Positions 1 through 5,543 of a DNA stretch of 5,543 bases are shown here, piece after piece. Position 1 is the first letter of the stretch; each line of letters opens with the position of its first letter. The notes beneath the pieces were generated by a model. The model had not been told where the DNA came from. It made no database searches and saw only the letters and a program-made list of their open reading frames with translations. A program made the position numbers and the translations under genes. Source of the DNA: Kiritimatiellia bacterium (GTDB lineage: Bacteria > Verrucomicrobiota > Kiritimatiellia > RFP12 > UBA3636); the NCBI GenBank assembly GCA_017413145.1, contig JAFPUX010000451.1, positions 1 to 5,543 of the forward strand. Reading direction: 5' to 3'.

Positions 1-3000
1 AGACGTCGCCCGCGCGGGTGGTGCCGAGCGCGACGAGGCGGCCGGCCGTGTCGAGCGCGCGGGCGGATGGATAGGTTGCCCCGTAGGTCTGGACGAGACG
101 GCCGATGCCGTCCCGGACGTAGGCGGTTCCGTTCCCGTCCTGGTCCCAGGAGGCGACGAGGTTTCCGCGGATGTCGTATTGCCGTTCGGTCAGGAATCCG
201 TTCCAGACGACCGATCCGGGGTTGTAGAGCGAAGATGCGCGATCCGTCGCGAGGCCCATTGCGCCGAGGTTCCGCGCCGTGATCTCGATGTCGGCGACGG
301 CGTCGCCGAGTTCGTCCCGGCAGGTCCACGTGCGCCAGACGAACGAGCCGCCGGGTGGGATTTCCCCCGTGAGGTAGGGGCGGCCGTAGGGGTCGAAGAA
401 GGAGCGCCGGACCGTGCCGTCTCGCTCCTGCGTCTCGAAGGTGCGGCCGAACTTGGAACGGCGGACGAGCGGCGCGAGGCCTTCGACGAGGTTCGTCTCG
501 ACGGAGACGAGCGTGGCGGGGTCGAAGGAGACGGTCGCGACGGAGACGGGGCCGCCGGCGGGAACGGAGACGGTTTCGGACCGGAGCGCGTCAGAGAGGC
601 CGGTCAGGCGCTCGCGGACGGTCGAAAGGAGGTTGGTGGAGCCGCCGGCCGCTTCGCGCGTTTCCGCGACGCGCCACCAGACGTTGGAGGCGTCGCATTC
701 GTAGCGGGTCGAGGAGAACGACGCGACGCCGTCCGAGCCGAGCGAGCCAATGGGCTCGCGGAGCGTGTCGTAGAGCGTCGCGGTCGCAAGGCCGGACACG
801 GCGTCGGAGACCGAGAGGGCGCGTGAGGATGCGCCGGCGTAGGCGTAGGTCGAGTCGGAGAGCGGCGTGACGACGCGGGTGGTGCGGCCGAGGAAGTCGG
901 AGACGGAAACGGAGTTCGTGACCGATGGAGCGTCGGACGCTTCGGCCACGGAGAAGTCCGTGCGGCGGCCGTCGGCGCCGTACAGCGAGAAGGTCCGGTT
1001 CGTCGTACATCCGCCGTCCCACGCGCGGACCGTTTCGGACGAGCCGCCGCGGACGGAGCGCGAAAAGGACAGGGACAGCCGGTTCGTCCCGTCGGATTCT
1101 TCGGTCCAGGTTTCGACGGCTTCTTCGTCGCGGAAGACGGCCGTTTCCGTCCCGAGCCCGCGGGCGTCGACGCGGACGCGGTAGTCGGACGTTCCGAACG
1201 GATAGAAGTTGGTTTCGGAGATGTCCCACCAGTACTGGGCGGCCGCCGATGCCGGAGCGGGGCGAAGCGATCCGATGGAGGTCGAAAGATTGGATCTTGT
1301 CGCCATCGTGCGGCGGACCGTCTCGCGGCCAAGGGGATCGAAGAGGCTTTCGACGGCCTTGAAGTCGCCCGGCTTCGAATAGTCGTAGGTCTGGGGGACC
1401 AGATAGCCGTTCGACTGGTTTTTCGGAAGCGACGCGAACGACACGTCGAGCCAGGCGTGGTGCAGGTGGTCGGTGCCGGTGTCGGCGAGGCGTTCGCGTT
1501 TCATGCCGTTCCTGTCGACCGTGAAGAGCAGGCGGCAGCAGGAGTAGGCGTTGGTGGAGGAGGATCCGTCGGCGCAGAGCGTCGAGCGGAGGCGGTCCTG
1601 GTCGTCGTAGACGCGCGATTCCCAGTCGAACGGTTCGGAGAGCGAGCCGTCCGCGAGGAGGACGCGCGTGGCGGACCAGACTTCGTTGCCGTGCGTGGCG
1701 TCCTCGACGGTCTCGGAGACGGTGGAGACGAGCGGGATGCCGGCGGGCGCCTCGGGCGTGGTCGTGAAGACGCGGGTGCGGAGGTGCGACGCGACGCCGC
1801 CCTCCGCGAACGCGCGCGTGGCTGGGTCCCACGAGCCGAACGCATAGTCGTAGGATGTCGTGACGCCGTCCTCGTCCGTGTAGGAAAGCGGGCGGCCGCG
1901 GAGGAGCAGCGGGACGTTCGCCGCGTCCGGATCGACCGAGACGGAGACCGAGACGGCGTTGGCGGCGTCGCCGAAGGCGGCGGCCTGCGAGGCGGCGCGT
2001 TCGGTGCGGACGGAAACGGAGGGGCGGCCCGCGGTCGTGCCGCGGACGATTTCCGTCCATGTGCGGGAAATCAGGGTTTTAGACGAGCCGTCGACGACGT
2101 AACGGGACGTGGTGCGCGGCGTGGCGTCGTCCTCGGGGTCCATCGAGTCGTCGGGCGAAACCCGGTCGTAGGAATGGACGGTTGCGAAGGCGCGGACGGA
2201 CGGACGGACGTCAAGCGTCCACCACGTGCCGTCGCCCGGGCACGGGGCGCCGTCCCGCTGGTCGAAGACGAGGATCGGGCGGCCCTTGGCGTCCCAGTCC
2301 GTCCAAGACCACGCGCGGGCGTCGCCGGAGAGCAGCCGCGGCAGGCCGGCCCGGGCGCCGCCGTCCTCCCACCACGTGGCCAGGAAGGTCTTTTCGAACG
2401 GCGTCCCGACGGCCTCGCGGCGTTCGGTTTCGCGCAGGATGGCGGCGGGGCCCGAACCGAAGCGGCGCGAAAGGGCGACCGTGTGGACGAGTTCGTTCCC
2501 GGCGGCGTCGGCGAGAACGCGCTCGACGGCGCCCGTGGGCCAGTCGGAGAAGTCCAGCGCGTCGTCCCGCAGGACGGTCTCCGTCGTTCCGGCGACGTTG
2601 TCGGCCACGCTCCAGGCGTCGCCGGCGCAGACGTAGGTCTCGTCGGACTGGATGTTGCCGGCGCGGCTCGTCCGGACGAAGCGGATGCGCGCGGGGTTTC
2701 CGTTCTCGTTGACGATCGTCCAGGAATGGTCGGGCTCTCCCGTGGCGGTCTTCGTCACGGCGACGGAGACGCCGTTCTCGACCGGTGCGATCGCGACGGT
2801 TCGGCCCCGGATATCGGAGCAGACGACCGTTCGGATGCCGCCCGCGGTCGAATCGGACACCTGGGCGTCGGGACGGGCGAGGAGCCCGAAGAGCTGCGGC
2901 GTGACGGACACGGGCCCTTCGGACCGGAACCAGACGAAGCCGGAAATCTGTCCGGCGCGGGGACGTCCGAGCGAAAGCCGGAAGCGGACCGACCCGGACG

Positions 3001-5095
3001 ACGGGCCGTCCGTTTCGCAGGTTTCGCAGCCGCAGGAGTCGTCGTTCGCTCCGCCCGACTGGAACATCCACCGTAGGTGGTCGGCCGTCCCCGTCCAGAG
3101 CAGTTCGCCGGCCATGTGGACGGTGGCGGTGGCCGTTTCGCGCCCGTCGGCGACGGAGACGACGACATTCGTGACGAAAGGGGAGGCGTATTCCTCCGGG
3201 ATGCCGAGATCGAAGACCGGCATGCACCCGCAGACGAAGCGGCCCGTTGCGTCGCAGTGGAACGCGCGCCAGAGCGATTCGTCGTCGATGGGATAGTCGG
3301 ACGAGCGGGCGTAGGATGTTCCATCCCAGACGAGCCCGGCCGCGTCGGGGCCGTGGCCGGTTCCGAACGTCAGGCGCGGGGACAGGACGGCAAGGGCCGT
3401 CCGGCGGGCCGGCGGCGGCAGCGGGAGGATCGAACGGAGCGGCGGCGCGGAGGGCGGCGCGACGAACGGGATTTCGAAGAATCCGGCCGGGACTCCGTAG
3501 AGGACGCCGCCCTCGATCAAGCCGGTTCCGGGATTCCTCGTGAACGAGACCGAAGACGTGCCGAAGCGTTCGAAGAAGGTTTCGTCCGATCCATCGGCCG
3601 GCGGATCGACCGGCCCGGGCTGCGCCGACCAGTCGACGGAAAACGCGATGTCGTCCCCGGCGGTCGCCGCGGACACGAGCGCGTCGCCGGAAACGCCGGA
3701 CGGCAGATCGGGGAAGCCGAGCGCCGGGGTGTAAGACAGCAGGTACAGGGGCGTCGGACAGGCCGTGACGCCGGAGCGTGTCGTCCGGAGCCGGAGCGTG
3801 AGCAGCCGTTGTCCCCCCGACGGACCGTCGGCGGGACCGACCGGGATGGGGAGCGGGCACGAGACCGGCGAAGCCGATGCGCTGACGGGACTACCGCCGT
3901 CGAGCGACCATTCGAGCGAAAAACCGTCCAAAGACCAGCCTCCGTAATCGGCGTCGCCGTCGGAGGACGGATCCGGCGACGAAGACACGAAGTAATGCTC
4001 CCAGGCGCCGTCGCAGGCCACATCGAACGTCCGGGTCCAGACCACGACGCCCGCGTTCGTGGAGACGCCGAATCGCGGAACGAGCCGGAGCGCGGACAGG
4101 CCGTCGGCCGGATAAACCGTTTCCGGGACCGGACTGGTCGGGCAAAGCCCCGCCGCCATCTTCATGCCGAGCGTGAACCCGTCGCCGAGCGGCGTGCCGG
4201 GCGTCAACGACGCATCCAAACCGCCGAACCAATGCCGTTCGAAATCGTCGTGCAACCCGTTGCCGTTCGCGTCGTACCACCCATTCGCGTAATCGGGGCG
4301 GGGATCGACGCCGTCGAGGAGACCGTCCCCGTCCGTGTCCCGGTCGACCGGACTGGTTCCGGCGTAGAGTTCCTCGAGATTGGACAATCCGTCGTAATCG
4401 GGGTCGTCCTCCGCATGTACGGGCGTCGGTGCGTTCCAGCCGAGCGAGAACCAGTAGCGCTCCCACCAGTCCGGCAGACCGTCTTCGTCCCAATCGTAGA
4501 GCGGGTCGAAGCAGAACGCGAACTTCAGGTACCGCAGGGGAACAAGGGCTTGTGGCGCTCCCGGGTAATATTGCGGATTCGGATACGGAGGAACGTTCTG
4601 GACCATCGTGTCGATGTACAGGTCCAGGACTCTGTCCGCGATCGGGCCGACGACGGCCAGGAAATCGACTGTCGTCACGGCTTCGTCGTTGGGCCACGAC
4701 GACAGGGCCGAAACCATCGCGTTGATCTCGGGTCCGGCGCCGCCCGCCGAGACGCAGGCCGCGTCCAGTATCTGCTTGGCGCATCGGGCGGCCCACTTGA
4801 GCTGTCCCGAGACGAGCGCCGCGTCGGGCGCGGGGGCCGCATTCGTGTCGATCAAGCCCAGCCAGTTCCACCAGGGGATGTCGGGCAGCGTATGGTATTC
4901 CGGATTCCAACACATCCGAAGATACTCGTTTGTCGCGGAGGGAATCCCGACCGTCGCCGTATTGTGGTAGATTCCGCAGGAAACGTCGCCCAAGGCGGCG
5001 ACGCCCGAGGCGCGGGCGGAGGTGGCCAGGGCGGAGGTGGCTAGGGTGAACGCCACCGCCGCCGAGCGGAGAAACGACGGATGGATGCATTTCAT
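1..5095 (-). CDS. Giant secreted RHS/YD-repeat-type protein, N-terminal 1698 residues (C-terminus beyond window)
   Basis: The frame is open for 1698 codons from an ATG at 5093-5095 to the left edge, with no stop, so the C-terminus is missing. The start is supported by an AAAGGA Shine-Dalgarno eight bases upstream and an immediate signal peptide. Domain order by residue: signal peptide 1-29; GQLK-like repeats about 91-197; DxDxDG calcium-type repeats 201-286; unrecognised region 287-680 with a proline-rich linker about 550-565; CxCxxC at 688-693 followed by a GSVRFRLSLG module; degenerate YD repeats from about 931. The family is established as large exported or surface beta-cage proteins, often with a variable C-terminal effector. 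Whether this one is a toxin, adhesin or wall protein cannot be told from this part. The gene is divergent from a murE-like gene. Third positions are nearly all G/C and I saw no TTA codon. Secreted YD-repeat protein is well supported; exact role is unknown. Confidence 0.9.
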   Translation of the reverse strand, partial: MKCIHPSFLRSAAVAFTLATSALATSARASGVAALGDVSCGIYHNTATVGIPSATNEYLRMCWNPEYHTLPDIPWWNWLGLIDTNAAPAPDAALVSGQLKWAARCAKQILDAACVSAGGAGPEINAMVSALSSWPNDEAVTTVDFLAVVGPIADRVLDLYIDTMVQNVPPYPNPQYYPGAPQALVPLRYLKFAFCFDPLYDWDEDGLPDWWERYWFSLGWNAPTPVHAEDDPDYDGLSNLEELYAGTSPVDRDTDGDGLLDGVDPRPDYANGWYDANGNGLHDDFERHWFGGLDASLTPGTPLGDGFTLGMKMAAGLCPTSPVPETVYPADGLSALRLVPRFGVSTNAGVVVWTRTFDVACDGAWEHYFVSSSPDPSSDGDADYGGWSLDGFSLEWSLDGGSPVSASASPVSCPLPIPVGPADGPSGGQRLLTLRLRTTRSGVTACPTPLYLLSYTPALGFPDLPSGVSGDALVSAATAGDDIAFSVDWSAQPGPVDPPADGSDETFFERFGTSSVSFTRNPGTGLIEGGVLYGVPAGFFEIPFVAPPSAPPLRSILPLPPPARRTALAVLSPRLTFGTGHGPDAAGLVWDGTSYARSSDYPIDDESLWRAFHCDATGRFVCGCMPVFDLGIPEEYASPFVTNVVVSVADGRETATATVHMAGELLWTGTADHLRWMFQSGGANDDSCGCETCETDGPSSGSVRFRLSLGRPRAGQISGFVWFRSEGPVSVTPQLFGLLARPDAQVSDSTAGGIRTVVCSDIRGRTVAIAPVENGVSVAVTKTATGEPDHSWTIVNENGNPARIRFVRTSRAGNIQSDETYVCAGDAWSVADNVAGTTETVLRDDALDFSDWPTGAVERVLADAAGNELVHTVALSRRFGSGPAAILRETERREAVGTPFEKTFLATWWEDGGARAGLPRLLSGDARAWSWTDWDAKGRPILVFDQRDGAPCPGDGTWWTLDVRPSVRAFATVHSYDRVSPDDSMDPEDDATPRTTSRYVVDGSSKTLISRTWTEIVRGTTAGRPSVSVRTERAASQAAAFGDAANAVSVSVSVDPDAANVPLLLRGRPLSYTDEDGVTTSYDYAFGSWDPATRAFAEGGVASHLRTRVFTTTPEAPAGIPLVSTVSETVEDATHGNEVWSATRVLLADGSLSEPFDWESRVYDDQDRLRSTLCADGSSSTNAYSCCRLLFTVDRNGMKRERLADTGTDHLHHAWLDVSFASLPKNQSNGYLVPQTYDYSKPGDFKAVESLFDPLGRETVRRTMATRSNLSTSIGSLRPAPASAAAQYWWDISETNFYPFGTSDYRVRVDARGLGTETAVFRDEEAVETWTEESDGTNRLSLSFSRSVRGGSSETVRAWDGGCTTNRTFSLYGADGRRTDFSVAEASDAPSVTNSVSVSDFLGRTTRVVTPLSDSTYAYAGASSRALSVSDAVSGLATATLYDTLREPIGSLGSDGVASFSSTRYECDASNVWWRVAETREAAGGSTNLLSTVRERLTGLSDALRSETVSVPAGGPVSVATVSFDPATLVSVETNLVEGLAPLVRRSKFGRTFETQERDGTVRRSFFDPYGRPYLTGEIPPGGSFVWRTWTCRDELGDAVADIEITARNLGAMGLATDRASSLYNPGSVVWNGFLTERQYDIRGNLVASWDQDGNGTAYVRDGIGRLVQTYGATYPSARALDTAGRLVALGTTRAGDV
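2..2305 (-). repeat. Degenerate YD-repeat region (residues 931-1698, continuing past the edge)
   Basis: YD repeats have the form YDxxGRLxxxxxxxG. Matches include W934-D935-A-K-G-R939, Y1163-D1164-D-Q-D-R-L, F1252-D1253-P-L-G-R1257, Y1372-G-A-D-G-R1377, D1400-F-L-G-R1404, Y1442-D1443, F1567-D1568-P-Y-G-R1572, Y1640-D1641-I-R-G-N-L, R1661-D1662-G-I-G-R-L and L1681-D1682-T-A-G-R-L. They become closer to consensus and more closely spaced towards the left edge, suggesting that the best-formed repeats and the RHS core begin at or beyond the window boundary. In known RHS/Tc-toxin structures such repeats build a spiral beta-cage that encloses the C-terminal cargo. Confidence 0.8.
2193..2210 (-). repeat. 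Tetranucleotide repeat, four and a half CGGA units, inside the coding sequence
   Basis: The plus strand reads (CGGA)x4 followed by CG, giving GTCC-type units in the coding strand around residues 962-967 (DVRPSVR). The unit is four bases, so gain or loss of one copy would shift the frame of the long gene. The tract is short, and the flanking GC-rich context makes chance occurrence plausible. Confidence 0.8.
3017..3034 (-). other. CxCxxC cysteine cluster at the head of the GSVRF beta module
   Basis: C688-G-C690-E-T-C693 is preceded by an aspartate pair (D685-D686) and followed by a short gap and G701-S-V-R-F-R-L-S-L-G710. Another C-x-C pair occurs at C622 and C624. In an exported protein these could form disulfides or hold a metal. 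I recall a short cysteine cluster directly before a GSV-type beta-strand in other large RHS-like proteins of PVC bacteria, but cannot confirm it here. No function is assigned. Confidence 0.6.
4238..4495 (-). repeat. Calcium-binding TSP3/dockerin-like DxDxDG repeats (residues 201-286)
   Basis: Four Asp-rich loops follow one another: D201-W-D203-E-D205-G-L-P-D209, D231-P-D233-Y-D235-G-L-S-N, D253-T-D255-G-D257-G-L-L-D261 and D275-A-N277-G-N279-G-L-H-D283. The spacing D-x-D/N-x-D/N-G-L-x-D matches the loop of thrombospondin type 3 and dockerin/EF-hand-like calcium sites, with the oxygen ligands present in each. The text between them (WWERYW, NLEELYAGTSPVDRDTD) is typical of secreted bacterial proteins that use these loops as rigid, calcium-stabilised spacers. 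Calcium binding is inferred from the motif. Confidence 0.85.
4505..4825 (-). repeat. Degenerate triplicate GQLK-type repeats (residues 91-197)
   Basis: Residues 91-107 read D-A-A-L-V-S-G-Q-L-K-W-A-A-R-C-A-K, a recognisable copy of the GQLK element found near the N-terminus of many large secreted PVC-bacteria proteins. As I recall that family, three copies occur at 40-50 residue spacing and the last one runs into FsF(D) just before calcium repeats. Here the second position (about 138-156, TTVDFLAVVGPIADRV) and third position (about 180-197, ALVPLRYLKFAFCFD) keep the spacing and hydrophobic pattern but have lost the GQLK core. Function of the repeat is unknown to me. The assignment of copies two and three is inference from spacing and position. 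Confidence 0.55.
5009..5095 (-). other. Sec signal peptide of the RHS-like protein
   Basis: Residues 1-29 have a short positively charged start (K2, H5, R10), an alanine/leucine/valine-rich stretch (residues 11-24) and an A27-R28-A29 signal peptidase I motif, with predicted cleavage before S30-G31. No lipobox cysteine follows, so this is not a lipoprotein signal. It places the protein outside the cytoplasmic membrane. The hydrophobic core includes a duplicated LATSA pentapeptide. Confidence 0.85.
5015..5044 (-). repeat. 15-bp tandem duplication inside the signal peptide
   Basis: Two adjacent 15-base units (5030-5044 and 5015-5029) differ at one base (CTA versus CTG codon) and each encodes L-A-T-S-A (residues 18-22 and 23-27). 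The duplication is in frame and extends the end of the hydrophobic region and the cleavage region. It looks like a simple slippage duplication; the sequence does not show whether it matters for export. Confidence 0.85.
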
Positions 5096-5103
5096 GGGAA
5101 GGG

Positions 5104-5109
5104 TCCTTT
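5104..5109 (-). promoter_or_regulatory. Shine-Dalgarno for the RHS-like gene
   Basis: The coding strand reads AAAGGA, then eight bases (CCCTTCCC), then the ATG. The match and spacing are good and fix the start codon at 5095; no other in-frame start nearby has both a ribosome site and a signal peptide after it. Confidence 0.75.
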
Positions 5110-5198
5110 CGTTCAACGGTTGTCGAATCATTCCGGGAAACCCGAATCCGCTCGCGCGAAACCGAGAATATGCCAAATTGGATGATGCTTCTTGGGAC

Positions 5199-5226
5199 GA
5201 AAACGTTATGTCTCGTTTGCGTTTTC
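5199..5226. repeat. Inverted repeat GAAAACG/CGTTTTC in the divergent promoter region
   Basis: Perfect 7-base arms at 5199-5205 and 5220-5226 are separated by 14 bases. The dyad sits between the two divergent starts, where an operator would be expected. It is short enough to be chance, and no regulator gene is visible. Confidence 0.3.
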
Positions 5227-5273
5227 ACGGGGGTGCGACTCGGAGACGACGTTCGTCGGGCGTCCGGCCCGCC

Positions 5274-5303
5274 TTGCGGGGGGCGGCGCACGTGTGGTAG
5301 TCT
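5274..5303 (+). promoter_or_regulatory. Candidate extended -10 promoter of murE, placing the start point at the ATG
   Basis: An extended -10 element TGG-TAGTCT ends at 5303 and a weak -35 TTGCGG lies at 5274-5279, with an 18-base spacer. Transcription normally begins about seven bases after the -10, which here falls on 5310-5311, the murE start codon. The absence of a Shine-Dalgarno before this ATG fits a leaderless transcript. The hexamers each match consensus at only three of six positions, so the call rests on the TG extension, the spacing and the missing ribosome site. Confidence 0.45.
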
Positions 5304-5310
5304 TTCCCGC

Positions 5311-5543
5311 ATGGCAATCCAGACCGATTCAAGGCTCGTGAAGCCCGGCGACACGTTCGTCGCCGTGAAAGGCGCCGCGACCGACGGCGCGCGGTTCGTC
5401 CCCGCCGCGCTCGCCGCGGGCGCCGCGCGCGTCGTTTCCGAGGACCCGCCGCCGCCGGACCTGCCGGCCGGCGTCTCGTGGGAGCGCATTCCCGATTCGC
5501 GAGCCGCCGCCGCCGCGCTGGCGTGCGAGGACGCCGGGCATCC
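5311..5543 (+). CDS. murE: Mur ligase N-terminus, probably MurE (UDP-MurNAc-L-Ala-D-Glu ligase), partial
   Basis: The 77 complete codons before the right edge encode the start of a Mur ligase. MurE adds the third amino acid, usually meso-diaminopimelate in Gram-negative-type walls, to UDP-MurNAc-L-Ala-D-Glu in the cytoplasm using ATP. Visible family signature: D6-S-R8, then K11-P-G-D14-x-F-V-A18, K20-G21, D25-G26, F29 and A-A-G-A at 34-37; this first domain binds the UDP part of the substrate. The later D-S-R-A-A motif (residues 66-70), with C-E-D-A-G-H-P running to the edge, favours MurE over MurF. The ATP-binding loop and the residues that decide the amino acid added lie beyond the window. 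Only five residues precede DSR, against over twenty in E. coli MurE; the alternative GTG at 5233 adds sequence that does not look like MurE, so the ATG at 5311 is preferred. MurF remains the main alternative. Confidence 0.8.
   Translation, partial: MAIQTDSRLVKPGDTFVAVKGAATDGARFVPAALAAGAARVVSEDPPPPDLPAGVSWERIPDSRAAAAALACEDAGH

Larger units (their letters stand above)
5096..5310. other. Divergent intergenic region between the RHS-like gene and murE
   Basis: This 215-base spacer separates two outward-facing starts and must contain both promoters. Its part next to the RHS-like gene (about 5111-5226) is visibly richer in A/T than the coding DNA, as expected for a promoter. A possible minus-strand -10 element TATTCT lies at 5165-5170, which would give a leader of roughly 60 bases, but I find no convincing -35 partner, so it is only a candidate. 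The murE-proximal part (5260-5300) is very GC-rich. No terminator, riboswitch or small gene is evident. Confidence 0.7.

Noticed and set aside
1931..1954. Low-complexity VSVSVSV tract (residues 1048-1054) as a special repeat
   Set aside because: It is a short alternating beta-strand using GTC and TCG/TCC codons; nothing suggests more than composition.
3771..3800. 10-bp direct repeat CCGGAGCGTG (3771-3780 and 3791-3800)
   Set aside because: The copies are inside the coding sequence in different frames, and are readily explained by repeated CTC/CGG codons in a Leu/Arg/Thr-rich strand.
1457..5044. Two abutting long plus-strand frames (1457-3076 and 3077-5044), plus one at 179-826
   Set aside because: They are the codon-aligned antisense of the RHS-like gene. 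Their products are arginine/glycine/aspartate-rich without recognisable domains, and their boundaries are just the rare sense CTA and TCA codons.
5158..5176. Possible sigma-54 promoter (TTGGCA...) upstream of the RHS-like gene
   Set aside because: The GG is present, but the required GC about ten bases further on is GT, and the TTGCA-like half is absent.
5267..5284. GC-rich hairpin GCCCGCC-TTGC-GGGGGGC as a terminator
   Set aside because: The stem has a central mismatch, no T-run follows on either strand, and no gene ends here; both neighbours start outward from this spacer.
5022..5300. 92-residue plus-strand frame spanning the divergent intergenic region
   Set aside because: It overlaps the start of the RHS-like gene, has no ribosome site, shows no recognisable motif and ends just before the murE promoter; it is a chance frame.
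591..5489. Long minus-strand frames at 591-2060, 2211-3860 and 3891-5489
   Set aside because: They lie in a different frame from the RHS-like gene, are arginine/proline-rich, and contain none of the signal peptide, calcium-loop or YD motifs that the true frame shows in order.

Overview
The window is GC-rich, and third codon positions are overwhelmingly G or C. It holds two divergently transcribed genes, both cut by the window edges. Almost the whole window (1-5095, minus strand) is one very long open reading frame. I read it codon by codon as 1698 consecutive sense codons from an ATG at 5095 to the left edge, with no stop. Because it has no stop inside the window, it is easily missed in favour of the many long shadow frames that GC-rich codon bias creates on both strands.

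The long gene encodes a secreted, RHS/YD-repeat-type giant protein. From N to C terminus it has: a Sec signal peptide (residues 1-29); a segment with one clear and two eroded copies of a 'GQLK' repeat (about 91-197); Asp-rich DxDxDG calcium-binding repeats of the thrombospondin type 3/dockerin kind (201-286); a long, probably beta-rich region I do not recognise (287-680); a CxCxxC cluster with a GSVRF beta module (688-830); and then degenerate YD repeats (about 931 to the edge at 1698). The C-terminal part, where RHS proteins carry their core domain and any variable or toxic tip, lies outside the window.

On the plus strand, 5311-5543 is the start of a Mur ligase, most likely murE, recognised by its DSR...PGD.FVA..G...DG motif. 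It appears to have a promoter of extended -10 type whose predicted start point falls on or next to the ATG, so the transcript may be leaderless. The 215-base divergent intergenic region (5096-5310) holds both promoters' territory, a clear Shine-Dalgarno for the RHS-like gene and a small inverted repeat.

The combination of GQLK repeats, 'DGLPDWWE'-type calcium repeats and a large YD-repeat protein in a GC-rich genome suggests a PVC-group bacterium (Verrucomicrobiota/Kiritimatiellota/Lentisphaerota). This is an inference from remembered family architecture, not from a search. The two genes look functionally unrelated (surface/secreted protein versus peptidoglycan precursor synthesis) and share only their upstream region. 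I see no RNA gene, mobile element or CRISPR array.
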